From positions 46,866,629 to 46,930,628 of the forward strand of contig CM055102.1 in NCBI GenBank assembly GCA_029204225.1: DNA of 64,000 nucleotides. Reading direction: 5' to 3'. Below, in pieces: positions 12,321-23,559 of this stretch. The DNA is from Diphasiastrum complanatum (Eukaryota; Streptophyta; Lycopodiopsida; Lycopodiales; Lycopodiaceae). Below the pieces are notes generated by a model. That model saw nothing but the letters and a program-made list of their open reading frames with translations, searched no databases and was not told the origin of the DNA. The position numbers and the translations under genes are program-made. Position 1 is the stretch's first letter. Every line of letters starts with the position of its first letter.

Positions 12321-12439
12321 GATGGTGCTAAACAATCTTAGGAGTGGATTTTAGTTTGTATTTTTTTGGCTATTTTCTCTCATTTATGACATGTTTGAAC
12401 TCGTCTTCTGGCTTTTTTTTACTTTTTTCTCATCTTTTT

Positions 12440-13010
12440 TGACTCACCACTGTTCTAGTGAGTAGAGTAGACTTTCAGACCTATTCTAAAATCTCGGTGA
12501 GTCAGATTCTGACTCGTGCAAAAAAAAAAATTGACTCGCATTGCTAAGTCGCAATGACTTGTCATTTCAAATTTCTCGCTATTTTTTAATTTCACGTCTT
12601 TTTCCTCTGACTTGCGCTGATTCACACTAATTCGCCATTTCAAATTTTTCACTATTTTTCAATTTTCCGTCTTTTTTCTCTAACTTGCGCCGTTAACTCG
12701 CGCAAAATTAAAAAAAATTGAATCGCGCTGTTGACTCGCACTAACTCGCCATTTCAAATTTCTGATTATTTTTCAATTTCTCATCTTTTTTCTCTGACTT
12801 GCACTACTGACTCGCCATTTCAACTTTCTCATTATTTTTCAATTTTTCGTCTTTTTCCTCTGACTCGCGCTGTTGACTTGCACAAAAACAATAATAATAA
12901 TAAAAATTAACTCGCGCTGCTGACTCACGTAGCTGACTCGCGCTGTTCACTTGCGCAAAAAAAAAATTAATTAACTTGCGCTGTTGACTCGAGCAGAAAA
13001 AACAAAAAAA
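12440..13010 (+). repeat. Degenerate minisatellite with TGACTCGCG-type units
   Basis: At least four imperfect copies of a 65-115 base unit. Each has a CGCCATTTCAAATTT...TTTTTCAATTT...CGTCTTTTTCCTCTGACT core (starts near 12561, 12633, 12747, 12813) joined by runs of GACTCGCGCTGTT. It lies in the untranslated leader just after the tRNA-Asp primer-binding site. Confidence 0.7.
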
Positions 13011-13890
13011 AACAAAATTTCAATTTAAAAAAGAAAAAAGAAGATTGGGACACCATAGGCGTGCAACCCTCGAAGCAATCCCTTCCATCAAGACTACACT
13101 GCATTCCAACCATGGCTTCTGAGTTTGTCCAATTAGCTTCATTTCAGATGTTTTATGATGAGACAGTTCAACAATACACAGACGACTGTGCAATCTGGGG
13201 TAGCAAGCAAAACAACTTTTGTACTTCTAATGAGGATCTAGATTCTTGTGATTCTCTCATGATGTGTGAAACACAATGATCTACTGAGCCTAGAGACCAT
13301 AATGAAGAACTACTATATTGGACTACTCGACAAGATCAAGTCCAGTATGAAAAACTTTGCATCCTAAACTTCATTGCCACAAATTTGTCAAGATGCGGTC
13401 ATTATGAAAAATCTTATCTTGAATAAGAAAGTAGATCACTCATGTCCAAATGTAGAAATATCGGATGAAAAATCAGAAAAATCAGAAGGTTCCACGAGGG
13501 AGGAAGGTTATGAATCATCTAGGACTGCAGTCGAGTCTAGTAGATCAGGTGCAACAAGTGACCACAAATCTAGTGCTTCAAGTTCCGGCTGTCATCAAAC
13601 TTAGGCTCGCAAGAAAAAGTTTCTTGAGAAGGACGAATTTACATATTGCTTTGAGATGTCCAATATGTAGAGTTTTGTTTGTTTGTTTAGTTGTTGCGGA
13701 ATTTTGTCTGCAAGATTCTAAGCAAACGACTACAGACTATGAATTATTTGATCTACAGTCAACGTAGACAATGCAACAATTCGAGATGGAAGAACTGCGA
13801 GAATTTATATTTGTATTTTGTTTTGAGTGAGTCGATTAGTGTCTCGCTCGTTGGCGGCCTGTCGATCCTCTCATAGAAGTCGCTATGTTC
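13011..13890 (+). other. Internal region of an unclassified LTR element, short frames only
   Basis: Open frames at 13061-13279, 13374-13604 and 13465-13767 follow the minisatellite. One is Ser/Glu-rich (EKSEKSEGSTREEGYESSR); none shows a zinc knuckle, protease, polymerase or integrase motif. The position downstream of a primer-binding site suggests a non-autonomous element of the LARD type, but I do not recognise the frames. Confidence 0.3.
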
Positions 13891-14123
13891 TGCTTGTTGG
13901 CATACTTTCATGCATAGCTAACAGTAACACCGCTCTCTTCTTCTGCTCATTCTTGGTCACTTCTCTCCTTACTTAATTGTAGTAATCTATCTTGTGTATA
14001 TATCCACTACGTGGAGTTTACAAAATAGTTTAACTATGAAATACAATACATGTTTATGTTAATCAAGTAGTTAGCTACCATTGTCAACATCGCTTCTCAT
14101 GACTAAACGTGATTGTACAAAAC

Positions 14124-14385
14124 TGTTAGAAATCAATGATAAACTTCATTGTTACTGATTACGATGCACATTAATGTTGACAGCTGTGACCAACTGTCAA
14201 TAGTCGTAGGCTAGTCTATTAATCTACTCGTAGGTTTTCTCTCTCTATCAGGGTTCAGGGTTTACTTGTACATTTTACATTTTGTATGAGTCAGTGTGAT
14301 AGAGTGACAGTGCGTGTTCTTCTTCCACCTTTTTGTGGTGATTGCTTATGGTGAATGCTTGATGTTGCATATCTAATTCTTGACA
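14124..14385 (+). repeat. Copia 5' LTR, 262 bp
   Basis: Starts TGTTAGAAATC and ends TTCTTGACA, immediately before an exact tRNA-Met primer-binding site. TGTTAGAA starts and short lengths are common among plant copia LTRs. The internal region is lost: within about 60 bases the sequence changes to the minus-strand gypsy element. Confidence 0.65.
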
Positions 14386-14397
14386 TGGTATCAGAGC
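14386..14397 (+). other. tRNA-Met primer-binding site
   Basis: Exact TGGTATCAGAGC directly after the LTR end. Confidence 0.85.
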
Positions 14398-14443
14398 AGC
14401 GATAGTCCTGCGTGCCTGATCAGTGGATACAGCTTGTCACAGG

Positions 14444-14710
14444 CTACGCAACGAAGTGAGAAAGTCCTTCACGGGAGGTGAAAGCTTGGAGAGACAAAAC
14501 GGCTGGAAGAAATTCTTCTTTGGTGTATTTTGTAGGGTTGGAGCTCAGAATCATCAGTGGGGAACGAAAGCACAGTCCTAGAGGCATAAAAAAGGCTAGG
14601 ACATCATCAGAAAGTGATATAGCAGAATAGTTCTCTTCTGATACTACAAGTTGTCTACATGCATAATAAATTGGGTAATCTACATCTTGGTCATCTTTTT
14701 GACTAAGCAC
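14444..14710 (-). pseudogene. Gypsy RNase H fragment
   Basis: The frame reads DYPIYYACRQL then EENYSAISL, the start of the gypsy RNase H domain (normally ...YPIYYASRxLxxxExNYxxxE). Later residues diverge. It would degrade the RNA strand of the RNA-DNA hybrid. Confidence 0.7.
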
Positions 14711-14931
14711 AACACCTATTGCAAATGATGATGTGTCTACATAAACATGGAACCTTTTAGCCCAAGTTGGAGGTCTAACTTCAGTGGCTTCTACTAATGA
14801 TTGTTTTAACTTATCAAAAGCTTGCTGATGTTCTTGTGACCAATGATACTCAACAGATTTTTTTAATAAGCTTGTGAAAGGAGTTATTGTTGTGGCATAA
14901 TATCTACATGTCCTAGAAATCCTCTAAGCTC

Positions 14932-15249
14932 TCATAAATTGGCTGGTTCTAATAATTCTAAAATCATTTTTACTTTTTCAATGTCGGCTTGAATGTCGTC
15001 CTTCAAAATTTTATGTCCTAACAGGATGCCTTCTCTCATTCCAAAATAACACTTGGCCAGATGCAATTTAAGAGATGTCTCTTGACATATTCTCAATGTC
15101 TTTTCTAATGCATCTAAATGATCCTTAGTTGATGAATAGACACATAAGTCGTCCATGAAAATTTCTAAAAACTTTCGTAAATTTTTTTGAAAAATGTTTG
15201 TCATCATACGTTGGAATGTGGCAGGTGCATTAGAAAGACCAAAGGGCAT
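14932..15249 (-). pseudogene. Gypsy reverse transcriptase fragment
   Basis: The frame starts at MPFGLSNAPATFQRMM, a signature gypsy polymerase segment, and includes the catalytic box as FMDD (15148-15159) followed by an HL.LAKCYFG segment. The fingers region upstream is degenerate. Only about 105 of the usual ~200 residues are open. Confidence 0.9.
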
Positions 15250-15796
15250 TCGCGTATATGCGTACGTCCCCTAATCATTGGTAAAAGTGGTCTTGGATCT
15301 ATATTTCTAAAGAAGTAATATATACTCTTCACATTCCTGGTCTGATTGGTGTTTATATAAATTCAAAATTTTACCTTTATTAATTTCTATTTATTCATAA
15401 TCTGTCTTATCTACCATTCCTTCGGTCAAGCTTGCTCTGGTTCCACCCAGAACTTCCCTTGACTCGGATGTAATCGGAATTTTCTCATCTTCGTCAATCT
15501 CATAGCATTCTATGAAATTGATCCAAGATTCAGTAGGTCTCGCTAACTCCTCACCCCATATCAAAAGGTGACCCCTTATTGGATGGGCTGTGAGAATGCC
15601 TGAAAAAAATATTTGTTTGGTAGACCAATTTATAATAACATCTACCTGATATAACCATGGTCTTCTAAATAATATTGAATATGGTGGTGTATCTACTGGG
15701 TTTATGACAAAGAAATTTATAACGAACGTCTATGTCTCTATAACTACACTAATACCCTTTAGCTCATCGGTGATCTTCTAGTTGCATCAACTAATC

Positions 15797-16432
15797 TCAA
15801 ATTCTTAATATAGGTGCTATTCTATGGTGAATGCCTAACTCGTATGTTGTTTCTTCAGTCATTATATTTACACTAGATCCGGAATCTATGGGCACACTAT
15901 CTAAAATGTAGCCATTGATTACTACCTGAATCTCGGGTTGACCTTCATCACCGTAGTTAACTAGTCCTACATTGACTAGCGATAACTTCGCTTTTCTTTT
16001 CTTTTTCCTTTGCAAAAATTTCTTAATTTCTTTCTTATTATACTGATTATCCTCTAATAACTGTTTAAAAGTTATATTAGGCATTCTAGAGACAAGGTCT
16101 TCCACTATATCATATGAACGATGTCTAAGCGGCAATAGATCTCTAGATATCTTGTTACTTATAACTGGATCTGAGAATGTTACTTTTTTAACTTTTCTGG
16201 TTTCTTTGTTTAAAAGCTTTTTAGCTTCCGAACTAATATCAACATCATAATGTTTTTCGGTAGGCCTATCAAGTCCTAATTCTTTACTATTAGAAATTTC
16301 TACTGGCTGTTCTGCGACTTTCACTTTTTCTGTCGCGTTTTTCGCATTTTTCACAAATTTCGTTTTCTTGATTTTCTTTTTATCTTTAAGAGTTGAAGTA
16401 TCTTTATTTATCTCTACATCTAAATGAACCAT
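15797..16432 (-). pseudogene. Gypsy Gag tail and aspartic protease
   Basis: A 211-residue frame. The first ~130 residues are lysine-rich spacer. Near residue 180 it reads DSVPIDSGSSVNIM, the retropepsin active-site motif (DSG, 15878-15886), preceded by VNGYILDS-like beta strands. The protease would cleave the polyprotein. The frame ends shortly after the active site, so the domain is incomplete. Confidence 0.8.
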
Positions 16433-16478
16433 TGATGGTCTTGATCTTGTGATTCAAACTCTACTCCTATTCTTTAAA

Positions 16479-16772
16479 CTACCATGTCAGTGTTAGTTTT
16501 AGATGGTCGAAGCTGACATGCCCTTCTCCTTTACAGTTAGCATAGAGCGGCACATATCCTATTGACCTCCTGGTTTCAGGGCAATCAGGTGAATAGTGAC
16601 CTGGGGCTCCGCAATTGTAGCACAAACCCCTTACTTTGGGTGGAGGAGTGGAATCTCTTGTCCCTCCTCTACGCAAAATGGTGTACTGTTGACCAGTACA
16701 TGGTTTTGATATAATGCTCTTTTGGTTAGAAGGAGTTGTAGTATAAGCTACCTCCTCATGATTATTAACCAC
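16479..16772 (-). pseudogene. Gypsy Gag zinc knuckle
   Basis: The frame contains CYNCGAPGHYSPDC, spacing CX2CX4HX4C, followed by PETRR. A second partial knuckle (YANCKGEGHVSFDH) follows, with its first and last Cys lost. It binds genomic RNA in Gag. Confidence 0.85.
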
Positions 16773-17004
16773 ACAGAGGAATAATGCATCTTCTAGTTAG
16801 TTAGTCTGTAAACTGGGACAATTAGAGAATGGCCTTCCTTCCCACAAGCGATACACCAAACATTGGCATTAAGCTTCGCTTTCTTCCGTTTGGCTTTAAT
16901 GTCAGACATCTGGACTTTTAAATCACTCATTTATTTTTCTAATATCTCAACACTCTTTCTTAATGGATCCATCTTTTCGGATTTCTCCATTCTTTTCTTT
17001 TTAT

Positions 17005-17892
17005 CTAAATTCCTACTCTTTGATTTTTAATAAGAAGATTCTTTTTCTGATGAAGAAGAATAAGATGAATAATCTGAAGACTCTTCCTCATCTGCTGAAT
17101 CAAATTTTGATTCTGAGAAGTTTCGTAATTTTCGGCAGAGGCAATGACATCTTCCAAAGAGGTCATCAATCTATGTCGACAATAACGATCCATTTTCTTA
17201 GGCAAGCCACCCAAGAACCATTCGTTTTGCATAGGAACCGGATACTAGGCTCCTAATTTTCGTATTAAATTCTCAACTCTACAAGTATACTTTCTAAACA
17301 ATTCCTTTGGCTTTTTCTCAACAAAATTAAGCCATGCCAACAATCTAGTGGAGTATCTTATCTCTCTGAACTGATTAAGGAATGCTACTTTTAAAGCGTT
17401 TCAAGTATTAACCGTTTTCGGTATTGATTGACTGTACCAAATCCTAACCTGCTTTCGCAGAAGAGCTGGCAAAATTCCAACTTTGTCCTCGTTTGTATGT
17501 TCTTTATTTGCTATAGTAATAGATTCAAACTGGGACAAATAACTGTCCGTATCTTCGGATGATGATCTCTTAAAGAAATTGTATCTGATTTTGGTAGATG
17601 TAGTTGGCGCTGGGTTCGCCATACTATCAAGTGGTGAACTAGAAGGACTAGGAGGATCAGGATCTAGACTACGCTCAAATGGTGGTTCTGATGAAGAAGA
17701 TTTTGATTCTGAACTTGGTTCGGAAGTGGAATCAGACGAATCTGATTCTGATGAGTCTGTAGAACTTGGTGTTTTAACAAACCTTTTCTCAAATGAATCT
17801 ACAAATGCTATAGTAGCGTTTAGAAGATTATTAAACGCTTCAGGTGTTAATCTTGCTCTAACTAACAAATTTCGCAAATTCTGAAGATACAA
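17005..17892 (-). pseudogene. Gypsy Gag capsid region
   Basis: Frame 17401-17892 has a start-proximal helix region, a Ser/Asp/Glu-rich stretch (SSESKSSSSEPP), then YNFFKRSSSEDTDSYLSQFESI and RKQVRIWYSQ, the Retrotrans_gag pattern. After a frameshift it continues at 17005-17232 (WFLGGLPKKMDRYCRH). It forms the particle shell. The plus-strand acidic frame over it is only its antisense. Confidence 0.75.
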
Positions 17893-18044
17893 ATCTCTAG
17901 ATTTCCTATATGCTTCTAATTGTTGTGCACGCTCTAAACATTTCTGTTCAATAGTTGCTTAAGAGTGTGTTCTTGGCATGCACTACATGAAAAAGATCCG
18001 TATCCTTATTACACTTAAAAAAATTTCAAAAGATGAAACTCATC

Positions 18045-18062
18045 TCTCCGACAACGGTGCCA
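18045..18062 (-). other. tRNA-Asp-type primer-binding site
   Basis: The minus strand reads TGGCACCGTTGTCGGAGA, a diverged form of the Athila/Tat site, two bases inside the presumed LTR end TGATGTGG (plus strand 18065). Confidence 0.7.
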
Positions 18063-18064
18063 AA

Positions 18065-18310
18065 TGATGTGGTGGCCTGCCTAATCATTATAGATTTCCA
18101 CAAAATCAATGAATTAAGTAGCATAAAAGGTTTGATTGTTCCCCAAGAGAGAATAATCTCTTCTTTTGTATGATAAGTGTATGTAAGAAAGTGAATGGAA
18201 TGTAATGTGTAATATTCACAATGAATACTACAACGACATATCTAGTTATCCAAAGATATTTGGGTAAATTGGCATAATATTGTGATGCTAGCCGAGGAGA
18301 CCAAACTATC
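18065..18310 (-). repeat. Partial LTR of the gypsy element
   Basis: Starts (plus strand) TGATGTGGTGGCC next to the primer-binding site. The outer end is not visible; by 18321 the sequence has become a copia integrase fragment. Confidence 0.4.
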
Positions 18311-18320
18311 TAACCATAGT

Positions 18321-18592
18321 CTTTGACACAAAATCCTTGGTCACATCAACTCAAAGTCCATGGAGGTCATGTGCAAGGAGGAGCTTGCCTTAGGACTTCC
18401 AAGATCCTTGAAAAAAGAGGAGAAGGTATGTGAAGCATGTGCTCTCTCATAAGCACATAAAAAGCCCTTCTCAAGTTCAATCACAAAGACAACTCATCAG
18501 CTTGAGTTGATCCACTTGGATGTACACTTTGCAAGTACAATGCCCAATGGAGGTGCCACCATGTTTGTTACATTCATAGATGATTACTCAAG
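18321..18592 (+). pseudogene. Copia GAG-pre-integrase/integrase fragment
   Basis: Reads L-stop-HKILGHINSKSM, then CEACA and LELIHLDVHFAS, then TMFVTFIDDYSR. These are the HHCC zinc-binding and first catalytic-Asp segments of copia integrase, about 90 residues, with two stops (one replaces the conserved Trp of LWH). It ends abruptly at about 18592. Confidence 0.75.
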
Positions 18593-19149
18593 GAAACACA
18601 TTATTTGAGCCTCCCAATTACACCGTCAATTTTGGTTGTAATTGCTATTTTGTATTGTGCTTCAGTGTAATATAGCAGTAGCTTACTTTTATCTGTGTAC
18701 AACGTAGATGAATCCTTGTTGTGATTGAATGAACTTTCATTGCTGTTTGATCGCGCTTGTTTATTCACTCTGATCAGAACACGGACGTCTACGACTCCTC
18801 AGTTTTTGATCAGACGATGGCTGTCTTTGACGCCTGAGGAACTCGCATTACCATACTGCTGTTCCATTTATTTCAGAACTATACTTCATGTTGAATCTGA
18901 TTTCAGAGGTACCACATACAAACCATCTCTAATCTCTTCGATAAACTGTACTCTGGTTTTAGAGTATGAATTAATTTTTAAGATCCTGTTGGGCAATCAG
19001 AACACATAAAGTTGTGATTATCTCGAGCATAAGCTGTCTATTAGATTGTTTTTGGCACCTAGCAGCTGATTAGAACAGGAGAGCTGTACTGCAATATTTC
19101 TGTTCTCTTCTCTGTTCTTGTTCTGTCTACCTCCCTTGCCCCATTAGAT

Positions 19150-19161
19150 TGGTATCAAAGC
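19150..19161 (+). other. tRNA-Met-type primer-binding site
   Basis: TGGTATCAAAGC, 52 bases before the gag start. The 550 bases upstream (about 18606-19149) must hold the 5' LTR, but its left end could not be fixed. Confidence 0.7.
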
Positions 19162-19212
19162 GTAGCTCAAATAAACCAAGAGTTAAGTTTGTTCTATTTG
19201 TATATTGTTATC

Positions 19213-20835
19213 ATGTCTCATATAGGTAGCTCTTCATCTTCATTACTCAGTGAAGCTAGAGTCATTGACAAGTTCAATGGTTCTAGCTTCTACATTTGGA
19301 AGTTAAAACTTATAATGATGTTGATAGATAGAGCTATTTGGGATGTAGTCGAAGGTGTAGACCTGAAACCAAAAGATGGTGATCAAGCAAAGGCCTGGAG
19401 GATCAAAGATCAGAAGGCCCTAGCATGTATCACACTCAATCTGGCCGACTCCCAAATATCTCACGTTACCACGTGCAAAACCTCTAAGGAAGCACTGGAC
19501 TTGTTATCAAGTCTTTATGAGACTCACGATGTAACCACGAGATTACATCTTAGGAGAAAGTTCTGTACTCTTAGCATGTCTGATTCTACTGCCATCACTT
19601 CTCACATCAACAACTTCAAGTCCCTGTTAGATCAGTTATCAGCTGTAGGATGTTCTATTCAAGATGATGATGCCGTTATGACCTTGTTTTATTCTCTTCC
19701 AAAGTCCTATGAGCACTTTGTGGTGATGATCTCCACACAACCTGACCTCACTCTTCAAAAGGTGATCGGTCATCTTCTTCAAGAAGAAATACGGAGAAAG
19801 ACTAGTAGCCTGTCCATCAAAGACAAATCCATGGCTCTATACAGCAAGAAGAAAGACTATTCCAAGGGCAAGATTAAGTGCAGCCAACATCAGAAGCCTC
19901 ACACTCAAGGTGAGCATGGTGGATCATGCAAGAAGCTTTTCTGCAGATATTGCAAAAGAGCTAATCATGACATCAAGGAGTGTCACATCAGGATCTACAA
20001 CGAGGCAAAGAAGCATCAACAGCAGCAGCAGCCAGACTCCTCCAATACGGTGGAATTCAAGGAGTCAGATACACACTTGTTAATGGCTTACAGCAACAAC
20101 GAAGACTGTGATAGCTGGTACCTGGACAACGGCGCTACCCAGCACAGGACCTCTCGCAAGGAATGGTTTACGGAGTACACAACTTACAACAGAGACCAAT
20201 TTATCTACCTCAGAGATTCTAGCACCATATGCGTGGAAGGCAAAGGAGCAGTAAAGATCAGCTTCAACAACGATCTATCCATTTGTGTTCCTAATGTTCT
20301 TCATGTTCCTCAGTTGTCAAGGAATCTGTTATCAGTCTCTAAGATAACTGATGAGGGCTACACTGTTGCTTTTTCATCTGAGCAGTTTACAATACTCGAG
20401 GAAGATACTACTTTGACTACATGCACTAGAGTTGAAAATCTTTACATACTCTCTAATTCAGTTGCATTAGCTAGTATCTCTAATGAAAATGTAAACGATA
20501 CTGCTGTTCTGTGGCATAGTCGATTTGGACACGTGAATACAAGATCACTTTCTTATATGTGTTGTAGTAATTTAGTTGATGGTTTGAATTTCCCGTCTTC
20601 ATTAGATAGGAAATCTTTCTTTTGTGAATCATGCATCTATGGGAAGCACTCTAGATGCAAGTTTCCAAAATCACATTCCATCAAAACAAAGCATGTATTG
20701 GATCTTGTACATAGCGATCTCTGTGGTCCAATGCCAACTGGTCTACAGTCATGTTCATTAAACACAAATATGAAGCCTTTGAATACTTCAAGAGATTCAA
20801 GGCCATGGCTGAGACACAAACGTCTAGGAAAGTGA
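19213..20835 (+). pseudogene. Copia Gag, protease and integrase N-terminus
   Basis: One long open frame of about 540 residues. Gag: FNGSSFYIWKLKL near residue 20 and the UBN2 block (LHLRRKF, LLDQLSAVG, LPKSYEHFV). Zinc knuckle CRYCKRANHDIKEC at 19942-19983. Protease active site DNG (20125-20133) in place of the usual DSG. Then GAG-pre-integrase LWHSRFGHVN with C-x2-C and the first integrase strand (LDLVHSDLCGPM). At about 20750 the frame breaks: a deletion removes the integrase middle. The ATG at 19213 fits the Gag start. Confidence 0.9.
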
Positions 20836-21120
20836 AGGCACTCCGAACTGATGGTGGCGACAAATACATCTCCAACGAGATGTCCGACTACATGACTGAA
20901 TATGGTATTAGAAGACAGTTCACCACTTCCTACTCACCTCAACAGAACAGGATTGTAGAAAGGAAGAATTGAACTCTTCTCAACTCATCCATATCCATGC
21001 TACATCAAGCACACCTACCTGCAAAGTTATGGGCATAAGCTACTACCACAACCTGTTACGTGCAGAACAGATCCAACACCAAAGCCGTCAACAACAAGAC
21101 TCCTCATGAAGTTTGGCGTG
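20751..21120 (+). pseudogene. Copia integrase core, C-terminal half
   Basis: Reads KALRTDGGDKYISNEM, QFTTSYSPQQNRIVERKN, a stop, then a segment ending TPHEVWRG. This supplies the second catalytic Asp and the Glu region of the DDE site. About 40 residues between the first Asp strand and here are missing compared with the family. It ends as the connection region begins. Confidence 0.85.
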
Positions 21121-21199
21121 GACAAATAAATGTATTTTCATTGGCTATCCCGATGAACATAAAGCTTATAAAATTTATGATTCATCCACCAATGTAGTA

Positions 21200-21629
21200 T
21201 TTGTCTCTAGGGATGTAATGTCTCAAGAACATACATCTTATGATTTTAAACAACCATCGATAAATGATGCTATGTCATTTCATCCTATTTTACGTAGCAT
21301 GGATTCTTCCAACGTTGATGTTCCTTCTACAGAACCTATAGCTACAGCTACAAAAGTCGAGAAGCCAACAATACCTGTCATCAGACCAGACCAACAATAC
21401 CTGTCATCAGACCATTTGTCTCTAGGGATGTAATGTTTCAAGAACATACATCCTATGATTTTAAACAACCATCGATAAATGATGCTATGTCATTTCATCC
21501 TATTTTACGTAGCATGGATTCTTCCAACGTTGATGTTCCTTCTACAGAACCTGCAGCTACAGCTATAGAAGCCGAGAGGCCAACAATACTTGTCATCAGA
21601 CTAGACCAAGCTACCTAGAACAGATCTGA
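21200..21629 (+). repeat. 215 bp tandem duplication inside copia pol
   Basis: TTTGTCTCTAGGGATGTAATG starts at 21200 and again at 21415, and the two units match almost throughout (through DVPSTEP-coding sequence). 215 is not a multiple of 3, so the duplication shifts the frame in the spacer between integrase and polymerase. Confidence 0.85.
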
Positions 21630-21639
21630 AGAAATTCAA

Positions 21640-22475
21640 GAAGAAGCATCATCAAATCCTGGTCAACCCAACGTCCGCAGATCCTCACGGACTCAGACAA
21701 TTCCTGAGAGGTATGAACCTCAATCATTCTGGACCTCATCAAAAGAACCAGAGAGCCTAGCCGAAGCAATTAACTCCAAGGATGCTGTGAAGTGGCAAGA
21801 AGCTATGGAAAGCAAGTATAACTCACTTTTGACGAATCAGGGACGTTGGTAGACTTTTCCACTCACAAGAGAGTTATCGACAACAAGTGGATCTTCAAGA
21901 AGAAGATCAACTCTAATGGTTCCATTGCAAAATGAAAAGCATGGCTGGTGGCTAAAAGATTCACTCAAGATTAAGGAGTGGATTATCAAGAAATTTTCAG
22001 TCCTGTCGTGAAGATGCAGTCAATCAAGACTCTGATTGCATTAGCAGCCGCGGAAGATCTCGAAATGCACCAAATGGATGTCAAGACAACATTTCTCAAC
22101 GACAATGTCGAAGAGGAGTTGTATACCTTCCAACCGGAAGGATTCGAAGTCAAAGGCCAAGAGCACAAAGTGTGCAAGTTGCACAAAGCAATCTACGGTC
22201 TGAAACATGTCACAAGAGCATGGTTCGATAGAATCAACTCTTATCTCATTCAATTAGGACTTGGAAACAATTCAGTTGACTGTAGTGTTTATTCAAAGCA
22301 TATAGGCACCAATCCAGTTCACATAGCTCTTTACGTAGATGATGCAATTATTTTGTCTAACGACACTTCTCTACTGCACACTACTAAGAGTGATCTGTCA
22401 AAGGAATTTGACATGACTGATTTAGGAGCTGTCCATTCTTTGCTAAGAATTCACATTACTAGAAATAGACTTTAG
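21640..22475 (+). pseudogene. Copia reverse transcriptase
   Basis: Begins with an SSRTQTIPERY spacer, then WQEAMESKYNSL, WIFKKKINSNGSI, and in the open frame 21978-22475 QMDVKTTFLN, LHKAIYGLKH and the catalytic YVDD (22332-22343). Breaks: a frameshift near 21837 and stops near 21935 and 21974. Beyond 22475 the frame stops but the thumb region continues to about 22560. Confidence 0.9.
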
Positions 22476-22553
22476 AAGAAGATATATCTTAGCCAGCAGG
22501 CATATCTTAAGGGCATTTTAGAAAAGTTTCATATGTCCGATTGAAGTCAATTC

Positions 22554-22660
22554 ATGTCTAATTCTAGGATCTCTTATTGGAAAGTATTAAAGAGAGTGAT
22601 GAGATATATTCAGGAAAGTTTAGACCACATTTTATGTTATGATGGAAATGCCAATCGCCA
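22554..22660 (+). pseudogene. Copia RT/RNase H linker scrap
   Basis: Reads WKVLKRVMRYIQESLDHIL then CYDGN, the linker that normally precedes RNase H. A deletion joins it to the polymerase near 22560, and at about 22665 it switches to Gag sequence of a second element. Confidence 0.7.
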
Positions 22661-22667
22661 GATGAAA

Positions 22668-23290
22668 TCTGAAAGATGGAAAGGCTTTCGCGCTGATCAT
22701 CCTCAACATTTCGGATACTCAAATCGACCATGTATTCAAAGTCCAAACATCCAAAGAAGTCTGGGACATCTTGAGCACACTATACGAAGTGCAAGATATA
22801 GCTTCCAAGCTACATCTCAGGAAAAAATTTTACTCCCTCAAGATGGCGAATGGTGATTCCTTGTAGAATCACATCAACCAATTCAAGAACCTGCTTTAGC
22901 AAATGGCCGCTGTCGGATCTGTCATAGATGATCAAGACGTAGTGATGCAACTGCTTATAAGTTTGCCAAGCTCATACGACAGCTGGGTGATGATCATCAC
23001 GACACATCTAGAGTTGACTCTTTCGAGAGTCATTACAATGTTGTTGCAGGAAGACACGCGGAGGAATGAAGTCTCAAGTTCCTCAGCTGATTCTCACGTC
23101 TTGTACACCAACAAGAGCACGACTAAGCAAAAGAAGAAGAAAGATCCGAAACAATCAAAGCAAGACCAGAAACTAGCACAACACAAAGAACAGTCGAATT
23201 TGTAGACAAAGAAGAAGCTGTTCTGTAGATACTGCAAACGAAACAACCACGAAATTCAAGACTGTCGGATACTACAAGCTAAGAAGCGTG
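22668..23290 (+). pseudogene. Second copia Gag fragment with zinc knuckle
   Basis: Reads the UBN2 middle part (KEVWDILSTLYE, KLHLRKKFYSL, LPSSYDSWVMII) and, after a basic KQKKKKDPK segment, the knuckle CRYCKRNNHEIQDC at about 23223-23264. Two or three stops interrupt it. It resembles the Gag at 19213 but is clearly a different copy. Gag following polymerase is the wrong order for one element. Confidence 0.85.
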
Positions 23291-23559
23291 TTATTCCTTA
23301 TTGTATACAGTGTAACCTTGTGTTGGAAGACCGTCTTTTGTTCAAGATAAAAAAGAAGAGGATAATTTTGATTTTGAAGGTAGTCTATTATGTCCGGATA
23401 TAATGAATCTTCGGTAGATAATAACATAATATTCTCGTCAGGAAATTTATCACTTAAATTCTCAGTAATGGATCATGTGTTTAAGCGTGTTGGGGTTATT
23501 CCCGACATATTGTGAATAAATAATATTGGTCAATAAAACGTGTTGCAAGGGCATGGCCT

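Larger units (their letters stand above)
14444..18064 (-). mobile_element. Decayed Ty3/gypsy retrotransposon
   Basis: Minus-strand order from 18064 down: primer-binding site, Gag, zinc knuckle, aspartic protease, reverse transcriptase, RNase H. This order, with no integrase found, and tRNA-Asp priming point to a non-chromovirus (Athila/Tat-like) gypsy element. The first part of the polymerase is missing or unreadable between about 15250 and 15790, and the element stops at about 14444 against a copia LTR. Many frameshifts separate the pieces, so it cannot be active. Confidence 0.85.

Noticed and set aside
17579-17884. Acidic plus-strand frame of 101 codons
   Set aside because: It is antisense to the Ser/Asp-rich part of the gypsy Gag, which carries the real motifs.
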